Part shown: piece by piece, positions 11,756-22,813 of the stretch
How the letters are laid out: the number at the start of each line of letters is the position of its first letter
Numbering within the stretch: position 1 is the stretch's first letter
Origin: Rhizomucor pusillus
Lineage: Eukaryota; Mucoromycota; Mucoromycetes; Mucorales; Lichtheimiaceae
Length of the DNA: 64,000 nucleotides
Assembly (NCBI GenBank): GCA_900175165.2
Contig: FWWN02000673.1
Span: 49,401 to 113,400 of the forward strand
Direction: 5' to 3'
Program-made: the position numbers and the translations under genes
The notes under the pieces: model-generated
Database searches by the model: none
What the model was told of the DNA's origin: nothing
Seen by the model: only the letters and a program-made list of their open reading frames with translations

Positions 11756-12037
11756 TTAGAGATAGAGTTCGTTATCACTGTCGTCATCGTCGTCAAGCCG
11801 CTCCTTTGGCACGGAAATATCCAAAAGGCAGAAGAATGGTTGTCTGTACAGGGTATCGTCGGCCATGCTCCACTGGGAAGGGTGCACACCGTTCCGAGGG
11901 CAAGAAGACTATGCGAATAGTAAAGAGATCAGTTCGACTGATTTGTGATAAAAAAGGGCTGAGGGGATACTTACTTGATGTTGAGGAAGCCAGCTTCCGC
12001 AGAGTTCACAAGTGGCAGGCATTTGAGTAGGACGCAT
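11756..12037 (-). CDS. Small C2HC zinc-finger-like protein, 71 aa, 2 exons
   Basis: Exon 1 is 12037-11975 and exon 2 is 11908-11756; the 66-nt intron has a GTAAGT donor and CATAG acceptor in phase 0. The product begins MRPTQMPATCELCGSW and, across the junction, forms Cys-x2-Cys-x6-His-x3-Cys, a compact zinc-binding arrangement. The middle is hydrophobic/aromatic (RQPFFCLLDI) and the C-terminus is acidic (five consecutive Asp). Support for a real gene comes from context: a TATAAAAA box on the same strand at 12146-12139, about 100 bp upstream, then a long pyrimidine-rich leader on the minus strand (12130-12045), a promoter layout common in fungal genes. The function is not known; I do not recognise a family. 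It could be an RNA- or protein-binding adaptor, but that is only inference from the finger. Confidence 0.5.
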
Positions 12038-12138
12038 TGATGCTATTACGAAACGGGATATGTCGATAAGAAAAAGGAAGAAAAAAAGAGCTGAGGAAGA
12101 AAAGAGAGGAAGAAAGGAAGAAGAGGGGAGAAATCAGG

Positions 12139-12146
12139 TTTTTATA
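12139..12146 (-). promoter_or_regulatory. TATA box of the small C2HC gene
   Basis: TATAAAAA reads on the minus strand about 100 bp upstream of the start at 12037. Between them is a strongly C/T-biased stretch on that strand (GA-rich on +), typical of leaders of expressed fungal genes. Confidence 0.45.
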
Positions 12147-13497
12147 CACTTTTGCAAAGATGTCAAAGACGTCAATTTCTGCATTTCCTGACCCCCCACC
12201 CTCCTCCTTTCCTCCCGCAAAGCAAACTGGCCCCCCAAATTCCCATCAGCACAATTCTAATTTACTTGTATTCACTTGCAAGGCAGCCCACGTGTTGCAA
12301 ATCATGTTGTCGTGGAGAAAATTACTTCCCAACGTGTGCTGTTGTGACAACCCGGTGTCCTGGGGTCCCATCCCACAACACCGATGAGTGCTTCGCAGAG
12401 TAGTGCGAAAAAAAAAAAATAAAGAGGACAGCAGAGAATGCCCCGTTACACTAGCGCCACTTCTGGATTGTATCACCAACGAGGCATGATTTCCCAGAAC
12501 TCATATATGAGGTATACTATACATATATGTACGTAGAGTAACCTTGAAACGCTGTGTTTCAGGATGCATGGTGGGTTTCTGTACCTAATCTCCTCTGCCG
12601 CCCTGCGTTCTCTCTTTTTCCGCACCTTGTATAGTTTGGGCACTGATGCCGATAAGGGAAAAAACATAACACAAACTAAAAATTCAGGGATTGTACAGAC
12701 CCCGCGAGTTGCACGCGCCGATACAAAACTTTCAATGTGGACCTCTGAGTCACATTGCATACTGTGTGCGCCCAAGTTGGCTCACCATAGCTATCCCTCT
12801 GGAGATTGCGTTGTACTATCTTCCTCACAACCAATAATAATAATGACAAGGCAACAACTCCCAACATAAGCTCGTCGCACCAACCAGATGATCCCCATCT
12901 CATACCCTGCCCCTCACTTGACTTAACAGCAAACAAATCATGCAAACATCATAACAACAAATACATGTTATTCCTTAGCCTTTTGTTTACGATCTGCTAT
13001 CCTGATGATGATCCCTTTCGGAAAAAGAAAACGTAACCGTATATCTCGTTTGTCAGAACGACGACCACGAACACGACCACGAACACGACAACAACAACAA
13101 CAACAACAACAAATAATAAATTTATGTCCCGTGTCCTTTAGCCTATTTGATGGATAAGCAAACAGTAATAGTGTAAAATATGTACTGGCAGCACGGGACT
13201 TGTGTGACCGATGGGCGGAACTCGGTACTTGACAGAGGGCACGATAAGAACGACGGCTGCTAATAGGCAAAGAATTTAGCAGCATGCCGGTAGTTCGTTT
13301 GCTTCTAGCGTGATGATGGCCAACATGTTCAACGATGACGACGAGTAGCTTCCGACACTGAGCTCTCCGTCGGATGTTTTATCTCTGCTGCTGCTGCTCT
13401 CATTACCAGTAGTTGTCGTCAACAGGTGCGTGGCATCTTTTTGGACCTTTTTCCTCCAGCAGTAACCGTATCTCCTTTGCTTCACAATCTACAGCGC
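12147..13497. other. Region without a supported gene
   Basis: About 1.35 kb with only short ORFs in all frames and no convincing splice-linked set. The notable structure is a simple-repeat patch at about 13060-13111: a 12-bp ACGACCACGAAC-type unit repeated about three times, running into a CAA repeat. Confidence 0.4.
13060..13111. repeat. Short tandem repeat: 12-bp ACGACCACGAAC-type unit followed by (CAA)n
   Basis: Seen directly: the motif cgaccacgaaca recurs in tandem and grades into an uninterrupted run of CAA/ACA triplets. On the minus strand it is GTT-rich. It lies in non-coding sequence, so it is a microsatellite rather than a polyQ tract. Confidence 0.6.
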
Positions 13498-14876
13498 ATG
13501 CAACAGCAGCAGCAACGAAGCATGTGGCCCGACTGTAATCATGCCATGAAAAACTTCTTATCAAGCTTGCATGGCACTACTCGACTAGTGATGGGCGTTG
13601 ATCATACTGGTTATGGTTCCCACTCACATTAATATCATTGCATTTAGCCGTGATGTTGTACAATTTTACGTGGAATGTGGACCCAGAAGATAGGTCATCT
13701 CACCACATTTATGAGAAGTTCGGCCCCAGTGTAGAAGAATGGAGAGAAAATATCACACCACTGCATACGGCGCAAGATCAGTTTGCTGAGCTGATTAAAA
13801 ACTATATACTTTCCCAGAGAGAGCAGGTACATTCTTAGAAAATATCCCGCGCAGCTGCAATGCTGTGTATCATGGTAGATATTGACCATCTGATAAAGAA
13901 GCGGGGTTGCTCTATCTCACTTATTCAAAGCAGGAAGCAGTCACTGCAGACACTTTCCCGTATCCACAGAAAAGAAAAAGAATCTGGGGGCCATGAACAG
14001 ATGGCTTTGACTGCGACCTTTTCTGATTTGTATGTATCTATATCTGGAATCGTTGAGATAAGCAACAAGATGGTTGATTCTTGTACGCCAGCGACATGGC
14101 TCGAGCACGAGATTTACGTGGTTCCGGTAACTGAAGACGTATGTACTATGCATTTTATACGCACAAGCGTGAGTGAAAGCGCAGGGAGCCCTCCTCGTGG
14201 ATCACGAAAACTTTGAGTTGCTGCCGCTGTTCTCCGCTCGCTGGAACGAGAAAATCCACAGCACTCACAGTAAGCTGCAAGACGACTATAAAGGTCATTG
14301 CCATAACAAGCATCCACACAGAGCATTCAAGTTTGGAACGGCAACAGCGCACTATTCAAATACATCGTTTCATATCTGTTACCGAATCTATGGCAAATAA
14401 GCGCCGTGTTGTTCATCGGTTTATTCCGGAGCTATTATACACACACGCGAATAAATGAGATTTGCTATATCCCATTAATAAGTACGATTCGCAGATTCCA
14501 AGTCCCAATAAACAGCTCGTAGTAGGAAAGTTATACGCCCCGTTGCACACTGATGGAGGCGATAATGAGCTTGTATTCACCTTGGACACGCATGTGATAG
14601 AATGTAAGTTGTTTTGGCTTGAGCGCGCACGTTCCCCCTTCCTCCAATGCCTTGCCTAAAAAGGCCGCCTCCTTGCGTGCTGGAATCTGCTTATTCAAAA
14701 ACACGCTACATACGTTTCTACCGCCTCGTTTCCCCGAAGGAAGCTGCGACCTGAAAGGTTCCTTTTTTCTTCTTCTCTCTGCGCGCGGTGTCTCTGTATC
14801 TCCCTCCATTAATCTCAAGACTTTGTTGTATGGATTGAGGACGACGCTGGTACTACAAAATGTTAAGGTAAAATAG
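13498..14876 (+). CDS. Probable spliced gene of unknown function (exon limits uncertain)
   Basis: Several + strand blocks with protein-like composition follow each other with plausible splice sites: 13498-13605 (starting MQQQQQRSMW), 13648-13827 (VMLYNFTWNVDP to ILSQREQ, preceded by TTTAG and followed by GTACAT), about 13950-14138 (SRIHRKEKESGG to VVPVTED, followed by GTATGT), about 14180-14270 (DHENFELLPLFSARWNEK), 14495-14603 (IPSPNKQLVVGKLYAP to THVIE, preceded by GCAG and followed by GTAAGT) and about 14820-14876 (LLYGLRTTLVLQNVK). I could not find one set of exons that keeps frame throughout, so the gene is either decayed or mis-joined here. No family is recognised. The second block is helical and charged. 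The listed ends only mark the span of the blocks. Confidence 0.35.
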
Positions 14877-15431
14877 CCGGGATTCAGTCGGTTGTACGGG
14901 ATTCTGTAAAGTTTTCGCGGATATCAATTCATCCCGCTCTGGATTATTGTTGTGCAACATGATTATTTCGGGAACCGTCGTTGCTATCTGCTGCTGTCTG
15001 TGTGTGTGCTGGTCTGATCCTTTGGACCGTCAAGAACAAGAGGGAACCTAAAGAGTAGTAGCCGTAGTGACCAATGAACACGCGACCAACCTGTTGCATA
15101 AACCGAAACGTATAGCCATATTTTAAAGCGCAACGTGTAAAAATGAAGAGTATTTCATCATTTAGCCGAAGATCATTCATGGCTTAGAGCCCCCTTATTT
15201 TTGAGACTCATCATCGCTTCATAGTAACAGTTATTCCCGTGTGCCACGGCGAGGTGTGCTGACACATAGTGGTATGAAAACTCAAGATGCATGTCCCTTT
15301 GTTGTCAGTGCAACTCCGAAGCCCTCGCTGGAGACATACATAAAAACTTGATCCCGCTCTGGCTTCAAGAAAGGAACGTCTTTACTTTTTTTTTTTTTAT
15401 TTTCCTTCCCCTTCTACCTTTGTTTTGTCCC
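14877..15431. other. Upstream region of the acyl-CoA synthetase gene
   Basis: About 550 bp with no supported gene. A long T-rich tract at 15385-15415 just before the start codon at 15432 is the likely leader. A minus-strand ORF at 15180-14944 has no recognisable motif. Confidence 0.45.
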
Positions 15432-17822
15432 ATGAAAGCCTACTCTGTCGAAGTTGGACCAGAAAAACAGCAACCTGCCGGTGGACGTATTCGTCGGTCG
15501 ATTCACGCAGCCGAAGGCGTCGTTCGCGTACCTAACACCGACGTCCATACCCTCTACGACGTTCTTCAGAACAGCGCTAAAAAGTATACCAATCGCAATG
15601 CCTTTGGCACTCGCAATGTCGAAAAAGTCATTGAAGAGGAGAAGGAAATCACGAAAGTTGTGAACGGCACCGAGAAGAAGGAGAAAAAGGTCTGGAAATA
15701 CTTCCAACTGTCACCTTACAACTACTTGACCTACAAGGAAGCAAGCGACCGTGCACACGCCATCGGTGCCGGTTTCGCTGCACTTGGCTTGAAAGAAAAG
15801 GCAAAGATTGAGATTTTCGCTCCTACAAGGTAAGCGCGTTATCTCCAACAGACGGACCTGACAACGGCCGACGTGTCTAATACTTGTTAGCATGCACTGG
15901 CTCTTGACTGCACACGGTGCTTTTACGCAAAACATGACCATTGTTACTGCTTATGAAACTTTGGGCGAAGACGGCTTGTTGCACTCGATGAACGAAACCG
16001 AAGTCGAAGCCATCTTCACATCTGCTGAGCTCGTTCCCACGGTTGCCAAAGTCGCAAAGGATTGCCCGTCTTTGAAATATGTCATTTACCAAGGCGAAGC
16101 GAAGGAATCTGCACTTGAAAGCGTAAAGACTGGAACTGTAGAGAAAGTACTTTCCATGGACGAGTTGGTGAAGCTCGGTAAAGAAAACCCGAAGGAAGCT
16201 CGAGCACCCGAACCCGAAGATCTATGCTGCATTCAGTACACCTCCGGCTCTACTGGCGCTCCGAAGGGTGTCATGTTATCTCACAAGAACATTGTTGGTG
16301 CAAGTAAGTTCAAAGTTATACTGTTTCATCTTTGTATCTCTAGCCGACAATAACAAAAAACATCAGTTGCTGGCGTGAAAGCACTACTTGGCCATCTTAT
16401 CACCGACCACGACAGCATGATGGCTTACTTGCCGTTGGCTCACGTGCTTGAGTTTGTAGTAGAGAACTTGTGCATCTTCTGGGGCGTGACACTCGGCTAC
16501 GGATCTCCTCGAACCTTGACTGATCAATCTGTGCGAAACTGCAAGGGTGACATCAAGGAATTCAGACCTACTTTGATGACCGGTGTTCCTGCCGTTTGGG
16601 AATCTATCCGTAAGGGCATTCTCGCCAAGGTCAACTCAGCGTCTCCTCAGGCACAAAAGATTTTCTTCAAGGCGTTTTCAACCAAGGCATGGCTCATGGA
16701 ACGTGGTCTGCCTACCGGCGTCCTTGACAAGACCATCTTTGCCAAGATCAGGGAACAAGTCGGTGGACGTTTGCGCTTTGCTCTCTGTGGCGGTGCCCCG
16801 CTCTCCCTCGAAACACAAAAGTTCTTATCTGTCACTGTGTGCCCTATCCTTGGTGGCTACGGTATGACCGAAAGTAAGTGTTTTATATAGATCATCTCTT
16901 ATCTCTATAGAGTGCCAACTTATCTAACTTTCCTGATCTATACTTGATGGGTACTTACTTTGAATAGGCTGCGGGTAAGTTTGCACGATGCTGTGACAAG
17001 ACGCGCTAGGTAACAGTTTGTGTCTAATACATATGCTTTCTTTTTCCAGTATGTGCGCTATCATGGCTCCTGAGCAATTTGGTTACGGTCACGTCGGTGC
17101 CCCAGTTCCTTGCGTGGAGATTAAGCTTGTTGATGTGCCAGACGCCGGTTACTTATCCACGAACCCTACACCGCAAGGCGAAGTCTGGGTGCGCGGACCG
17201 GCGATCACCAAGGGCTACTGGAAACGCGACGACTTGACTAAAGAGACAATTACCGAGGATGGCTGGCTGCAGACTGGAGACATTGCACAGTGGAACGCAG
17301 ATGGGACGCTGTCTATCATTGACCGCAAGAAGAACTTGGTCAAGCTGAGCAACGGTGAATACATTGCGTTGGAGAAACTCGAATCCATCTACAAGAGCTG
17401 TTTGTATATTAGCAACATTTGCGTCTACGCAGACCCGCTTTGTGCGCGACCGATTGCCTTGGTTGTCCCTGTGGAAAATGCTGTCAAGAAACTCGCAAAA
17501 GAACTCGGCGTTGAATCCAATGATTTGCAAGTGGTTTGCGACGACGCTAAAGTCAAGAAGGCTGTTCTGTCAGCGTTGCAAAAGCAGGGCAAGGAATCAG
17601 ATCTCAAACCGGCAGAAATGTTGTTCGATGTCTATCTGTGCCACGAAGAATGGACTATTGACAATGGTCTTTTGACCGCCGCTCAGAAACTCAAGCGACA
17701 AGATATCAACAAGCGATACGCAGAACAACTCAAAGCAATGTAAGTTGCATTGTCAACAATGATTATGCTAAACGGTGATCTAACGAACTTTGAATCACAG
17801 GAACGCTGCGCAATCTAAATAA
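15432..17822 (+). CDS. FAA1: Long-chain fatty acid-CoA ligase (Faa1/Faa4-like), 6 exons with a 7-nt microexon
   Basis: Exons 15432-15829, 15891-16303, 16367-16873, 16968-16974, 17050-17739 and 17801-17822 give 678 residues, the usual length. The enzyme activates long-chain fatty acids: fatty acid + ATP + CoA to acyl-CoA + AMP + PPi, feeding lipid synthesis and beta-oxidation. The AMP-binding P-loop motif YTSGSTGAPKGVMLSH is at about residue 249; the second adenylation motif GYGMTES spans the junction to the microexon; the signature DGWLQTGDIAQW and IDRKKNLVKLSNGEYI follow near residues 515-555. The N-terminus MKAYSVEVGP is typical of the fungal Faa group, so the ATG at 15432 is preferred over the in-frame one at 15291. 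Exon 4 is only GCTGCGG and is needed to read T-E-S-C-G-M-C. Exon 6 supplies just seven residues. Symbol by similarity; Faa1 and Faa4 are not distinguished. Confidence 0.92.
16968..16974 (+). other. Seven-nucleotide microexon of the acyl-CoA synthetase gene
   Basis: The exon GCTGCGG is preceded by GAATAG and followed by GTAAGT. Skipping it would shift the frame and lose the conserved S-C-G between GYGMTE and MCAI; including it joins A|GC TGC GG|T exactly. Flanking introns are 94 nt (16874-16967) and 75 nt (16975-17049). Confidence 0.8.
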
Positions 17823-18136
17823 AATATATGTAGCATACCCCTCATCTCTCTTTCTCTCTCTCTCTGTCAGCACCTGTTTTTCTTTAATTCTTGTATTTCA
17901 AAAATCCTCTTGTTTCTTTTCTAATACACAGCAATGTCCATCTACACACTTGACACATTTGATCCTGGTAGCGGTGGAGGCTCATTTACTATTTTGTATC
18001 ATGGCAGTAACAGGATCAAGATACGGCATGCTTGAAAGAGATACCGGTATTTGGACCCGATGAAGTCAGCTCTCGTTACGAGTAAAGGATTCTTTAACAA
18101 GTGCTCTTTGCTCTTCATCTTGGCGGATATGAAAGT

Positions 18137-18880
18137 CTATTTTTTACCGCGCTCATGGCAACGGTTGATCAGAGGAACCAAAATTGCCCTGGTTAAATAT
18201 GAAGGAAACGCGGTGCTTAAGAGCTCTGGCGAATATGGCGGGAGGTAGATAAAGTAGTATCCTCGTGAAATGATATACTTATCGATATCTCTGGAAGTGC
18301 GGATGGGGGCATTATCCATAACCAGATAATGGCCTTTCATGTGCGGATATTTGTCCATTTCATCCAAAGTGTCTTTCAAAAAGCTAATATAGTGTCCCAT
18401 TACAGTACCAGTGGTGATAGCATCCCCTTGTCCAAGTTTCCTCCTCCCCAGTGCCTATGGCGTCCTGAGACATACACGGATGATGCCGGCTGCAGAAATT
18501 GCCCCCAAAATGGTCGTTGTTTTTGCTCGGGTAGTAGGAGTGACGACGACCGCGTCCTCTCCTGTCCTGGACCATCCCATGCTCCGTCGCATATTGATAT
18601 GGAAGGCGGACTCACCCAAGAAAACGCAATTCGACAAGAAGTCCAAGTCCGTTGCGATCCAATGATGTACCCGACGTATCGATTCCGAATGTTTTCTGCA
18701 CTGTTCCTGGCAGCTGAATGGAGGTGGACACGTTTGAAGGAGAGGTTGCACTGGTTGGTCATGTAATCGTACACTGTCGTTTTTGAATGCGACTAACAGG
18801 CTTTCCATGGCTTGATGCAAGGCCAATGACGGAACCTTGTCGGCGAGTTCGATCAGGTGTTCTTTGTGATCATCTCCCAA
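18137..18880 (-). mobile_element. Decayed Tc1/mariner-like transposase, copy A
   Basis: On the minus strand, from 18880 down, the frame shows the middle of a DDE transposase: CVFLGESAFHINM (the first catalytic Asp, normally LDESAFH, is Gly here), PTTRAKTTTILGAISAAG, then after a frame change GHYISFLKDTLDEMDKY, and LVMDNAPI with the second catalytic Asp. The C-terminal part with NPIEQFW is missing; after LPPYSPEL the sequence diverges at about 18215. The N-terminal HTH part is not seen beyond 18880, where the opposed copy B begins within about 25 bp. It carries at least one frameshift, so it is inactive. Related copies lie at 18.9-19.4 kb and 26.1-27.4 kb. Confidence 0.8.
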
Positions 18881-18904
18881 CTGCGGCTTTCGCTGCCCAA
18901 AACA

Positions 18905-19385
18905 CGAGCCTCAGGTCTGATTAAGTGTAGTCTAAGACTTCCACAGCTTCCAGCCAAGAAAAGAAAGCGAGGAGGTCATGCCGAGCTTACCAGCACAGGA
19001 AACTGTGGCTGGACACTACCTTAGCTTCCTGAAGGCTACGATGGACGAGATGGATAAATATGAGCGCATGCAAGGCCACTGCTTGGTAATGGATAATGCG
19101 CCTATCCATAACTCCGACGAGTCTCGGGGATATCGGTGTGCCTATCTTCCATCATATGCATCTGAGCTCAATCCTATCGAACAGTTCTGGTCGGTTGGCA
19201 AGAGCTAAGTTAAGCGCAACAGGTTATTGGGAAAGGAGACATTGATGACTAGAATCAGCGAAGCATCCAATAGCTTAAGGTTGAGCGATTTTGAAGGTTT
19301 TGCCTCTCATTCTCATAAATGCTTAGATAGGTGTCGCAACATAGAGCAACTCTATGTGATTCTCGTCGATGTCTGTACATCTCAT
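18905..19385 (+). mobile_element. Decayed Tc1/mariner-like transposase, copy B (3' half)
   Basis: On the + strand the sequence starts abruptly with ASGLIKCSLRLPQ (equivalent to the region after the first catalytic Asp), then after a frame change continues GHYLSFLKATMDEMDKY, LVMDNAPIHN, LPSYASELNPIEQFWSVGKS and, past a TAA stop at about 19206, VKRNRLLGKE and FEGFASHSHKCLDRCRN. It retains the second Asp and the Glu of NPIEQFW but lacks the whole N-terminal half. It is oriented away from copy A with the break near 18895, so the pair is head-to-head. Sequence differences show they are not a recent inverted duplication of each other. Confidence 0.78.
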
Positions 19386-21183
19386 GTTGGAGATAATGAG
19401 CTGCAATAAGATCATCTGGAATTTAAGGTGACCTGAAGTCGTTCCCATAGAAATTCCAAGTCGTACGGGTAGAACAGCATCGTCACCGCAAAAAAAAGCG
19501 AACTGTTGGTCGTAAAATACAATATATAATGGCTGTTTATTCAGACATTTTTCAAAAGTCTATAGAATGTCGGGCAAACCTTCGTCAATCCTCGTCATCA
19601 TGATTCATGAGCATTTCATTGTTACACAGCTTAAAGCGCCTGACTGTGCTCTTTACCACAGCCTGGGCGGAGACGGCAAAAGGGCGCGGTGTCCGCCTGG
19701 GGTTGTCGTCATGGCTCTTTCTCTTTCCAAACGCACGACTCTTTGCGTTCAATCTCTGCTGATTTATTTCTGCGTGAGATGATGCAAATGAGTATCGATT
19801 CATCCGTTTGTTTCCATATCCGCCAATTACGGCCCCAAACCGCAAATGATCAATGCAAATGGGTATCTTGAACAGACCAAAGCTGTTAACTGATCGGCTT
19901 GAAAAACTGTATTTGTGCTGTTTGCCACCAACTTCTTCCAACCACCCTTGTCTGCTACTAGCAGCTTTCGATACTGTAAACAGCACTACAACAGCCGCTT
20001 CCCCTCGAGCTGCCCTCGATATATGTAAAGCATCAGGGTTGGAAACGGAATCGCTTCTGATGTCTGTACCAGAAAGTTGAATCGTAAAGTGTGGATTTCG
20101 AAAATACAGCTATAGCTTATTGCACGGATGTTGTCAACTCAAATGAAGCTGCTGGTCGAGATGAGTGGCTCCGCGATTTTGCAGTGTTCTCCCGCTGGAA
20201 GCACGATACAATAACAAGCAGTATTTTTAGACAACAGTGCAGCTGTCACATTATTAAGGGCGTCGGTGATAAGTATCGCACGCTTCAGCTATAATTGAAA
20301 GATGCCTCCAAATACTTATGTTTTCCGTTGTAGCACCCTGGAACTCTGTGCATACACTGGTATAGACGACGCGACGGTGGGACCAAAGCATGAAGAGGTT
20401 TGCACTACATATTTCTAGCCACGCTTTGTGAGCACTCGTGCATTTACTCGATCATCCATTGTTACTGCACATATTTGTCTTGTAGATTAAATTCTCATGT
20501 CGATTTCTTTCCTTTATTCCTTTTTATTGCATTCCAATCATCATAGCATATATAGTCGTATAATCATCAAACAATTATCTTGTTACTGCTCTTACCTCCA
20601 TCTTGTCTTCTTGACGTCGGTCTTCTGTCAGTCTTGTCTTGTTCTTGTTGGAAAGCACCTAACACCCTATTGTCCGGTCTTTCTTCTGTCTCTTCCCTTC
20701 TCTCTCTCTATCATTCTCCGTCATCCGTCCCTGAACACTTATACGCCTAGGCCTTGGAGCAAGTCGGCTCCAAGTTTGAATTTGATGATTTTGCGAGTGA
20801 GAATGCAGATACGTATGTGAGTGGTTGCGCACGTTATTGAGTGAGATGTAAATGTGGATAGGAGAGTGAACTGTGTGGACGTGGCTGATAAAATGGGTTG
20901 GTAGGATTTGGGGCGGGGGGCGATGAGCGATCAGCTAGCTATCAGTGCATGGCAACGCTTGCCAGACATCATTTTACAGTAAGCTTCGACAATTTGACAC
21001 AAATGATGACATTGTTGTTCATACAGGATTTTTCTCTTCTTACACTATTTATTGCCAGATGACGCAAGCCCAGTTCGCTGATTGGCGCAAAATCCACTGG
21101 GTTGCCATGCTATTTCCGCAGCTCAATAGTTTTTTTTCTTCCTTTCCACACTCTTCCACTTGTCCCTCCATCATTTTCTACGT
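19386..21183. other. Region without a supported gene, with one orphan exon-like segment
   Basis: About 1.8 kb with no complete gene. One segment at 20750-20816 has the look of an internal exon: it follows CGCCTAG, reads ALEQVGSKFEFDDFASEN in one frame and ends before GTGAGT. The 250 bp upstream are pyrimidine-rich as in a leader. No partner exon was found, so it may be a gene fragment. ORFs at 19567-20294 have no motif. Confidence 0.35.
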
Positions 21184-21595
21184 GCATCAGATGGCCTCGC
21201 CGGTGTCGTCCCGCGAGATATTCCTCTCACGGGTACCACAGTTCATTTTCGTTTCCCCATTTTTTTCTGTCATGCGCATCAGATGGCCTCGCCGGTGTCG
21301 TCCCGCGAGATGTCCCTCTCATGGGTACCACAGTTCATTTTCGTTTCCCCATTTTTTTCTGTCATGCGCATCAGATGGCCTCGCCGGTGTCGTCCCGCGA
21401 GATGTCCCTCTCATGGGTACCACAGTTCATTTTCGTTTCCCCATTTTTTTCTGTCATGCGCATCAGATGGCCTCGCCGGTGTCGTCCCGCGAGATGTCCC
21501 TCTCACGGATGGCTTGACGAACTGCTGTGTATCAGATGGCCTCGCCGGTGTCGTCCCGCGAGATGTCCCTCTCACGGGTACCACAGTTCCTACTT
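21184..21595 (+). repeat. Minisatellite, 92-bp unit, about 4-5 copies
   Basis: The core ATGGCCTCGCCGGTGTCGTC begins at 21191, 21283, 21375, 21467 and 21536. The first four copies are spaced by exactly 92 bp and nearly identical; the last is spaced by 69 bp because the TTCATTTTCG...CTGTCATGCG part is missing. Each unit has a GC-rich half (ATCAGATGG...TCCCTCTCA) and a T-rich half (TTCATTTTCGTTTCCCCATT). Because 92 is not a multiple of three and the unit has no stop in any + frame, all three forward frames stay open across the array; this is a property of the repeat and not evidence for protein. Confidence 0.9.
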
Positions 21596-22813
21596 AAAAT
21601 GTCTTTTACTTGTACGCGCTTCTTTTTTATCGTTCTACTCCTATCCTTTTGAACTGTGGCTGTTACGGCATGTCCATTTCCTTTGCTCGCTCGTTACTTC
21701 GTGTATATACGGCTCCCCAGGTAACTAATCCGTTGCTTTACTTCTCAAATTCTTCTCTTTTCTTTGGTTTTAGAATGAGCTGTGTGGCGTCCTGAGGCTC
21801 GCTCTGGATTGAGGACGGTTTATGGCAATGTAAAATTTTGTCTTAAGGTAATGAGTTAGACGGCGAAAATACTCTCATATAATATTTGGCAACTGACAAT
21901 TGAGTTAGATATTGATGTATGGAACGCGAAATGGCAGTGGCTACTATCCCATCAAGATTATCCTTTGGAACCCCAAATTTTGCCAAGGAGTGTTTTGGAT
22001 GAGCTGCTGCAGTTGTAATTGAAGCTTGGAATCAATATTAAAGCAGTTCGTAACTTTGTCTACTTTGTATCCTCTCTGATCTGCCGCATCAAAAACAAAC
22101 GGCTTGAAAGATGATTACTTGATTTCAACGTTTTGAAATAAAAAATCAATAGGTTTTAATTACATCTACCAAAGCGACAGTAAGTGGTATGATTCATAAA
22201 TCCATAACTTCTATACAAGACAATACTTTTCTTTTTGGATAGACAAACAAACGCGTCAACAATCATTAAAATAATGGGAAATTTGGTAGCTATCATTCTG
22301 AGAACCAGCATGCAAACCTGCGATCCGAGGACCACGACGCACACTCTGGACAGACGGAATCCACTTTTACAATTAGGCCCGAAAAGCAAAACACACACGG
22401 CGAAGTTTACATTCCATAAGCGATCATTTACTCCCAATCATGAGAACTCGTTATTCAACAAGCTGGTTCGAAACATGAAGGGCAGAAGATGGTTTTACTT
22501 CTTATATTCGACTATAAATAATAAAAAAAAACTTTGCTCTGTTGACTATTGCTATGTACGTTACGCAGTTACCTAAGCAAGAACTAGATACTTTAAATGA
22601 CAGAATGTAGGTATATAGAAGGCTATTAGACCTGGTAGCTTGCAGTACCCCCTTAATGCGATTTCTCTTAATAATTTGATCAGGTAAAAAGAGAAATCGG
22701 CAAAACGATCCTGATATGTATAAAATGCGTTGCGGTCGAATAAAAGAAAACTTGAATATTTATGTGCAAACTGGTCAAATTTGTGATAATAAAAAATACA
22801 AAAGAAAGATATG
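21596..22813. other. AT-rich intergenic region
   Basis: About 1.2 kb with no supported gene. Small ORFs (for example 22235-22576 on + and 22156-22437 on -) lack motifs. The right end is the 3' flank of the minus-strand gene ending at 22814. Confidence 0.4.

Noticed and set aside
21184..21595. CRISPR-like spaced repeats
   Set aside because: Units are contiguous 92-bp tandem copies in a eukaryotic genome, with no unique spacers and no cas genes.
20945..21728. Three overlapping + strand ORFs of 145-208 codons encoding repeated RWPRRCRPARCPSHG-like peptides
   Set aside because: They are produced by the stop-free 92-bp minisatellite read in three frames; no splice or start context supports translation.
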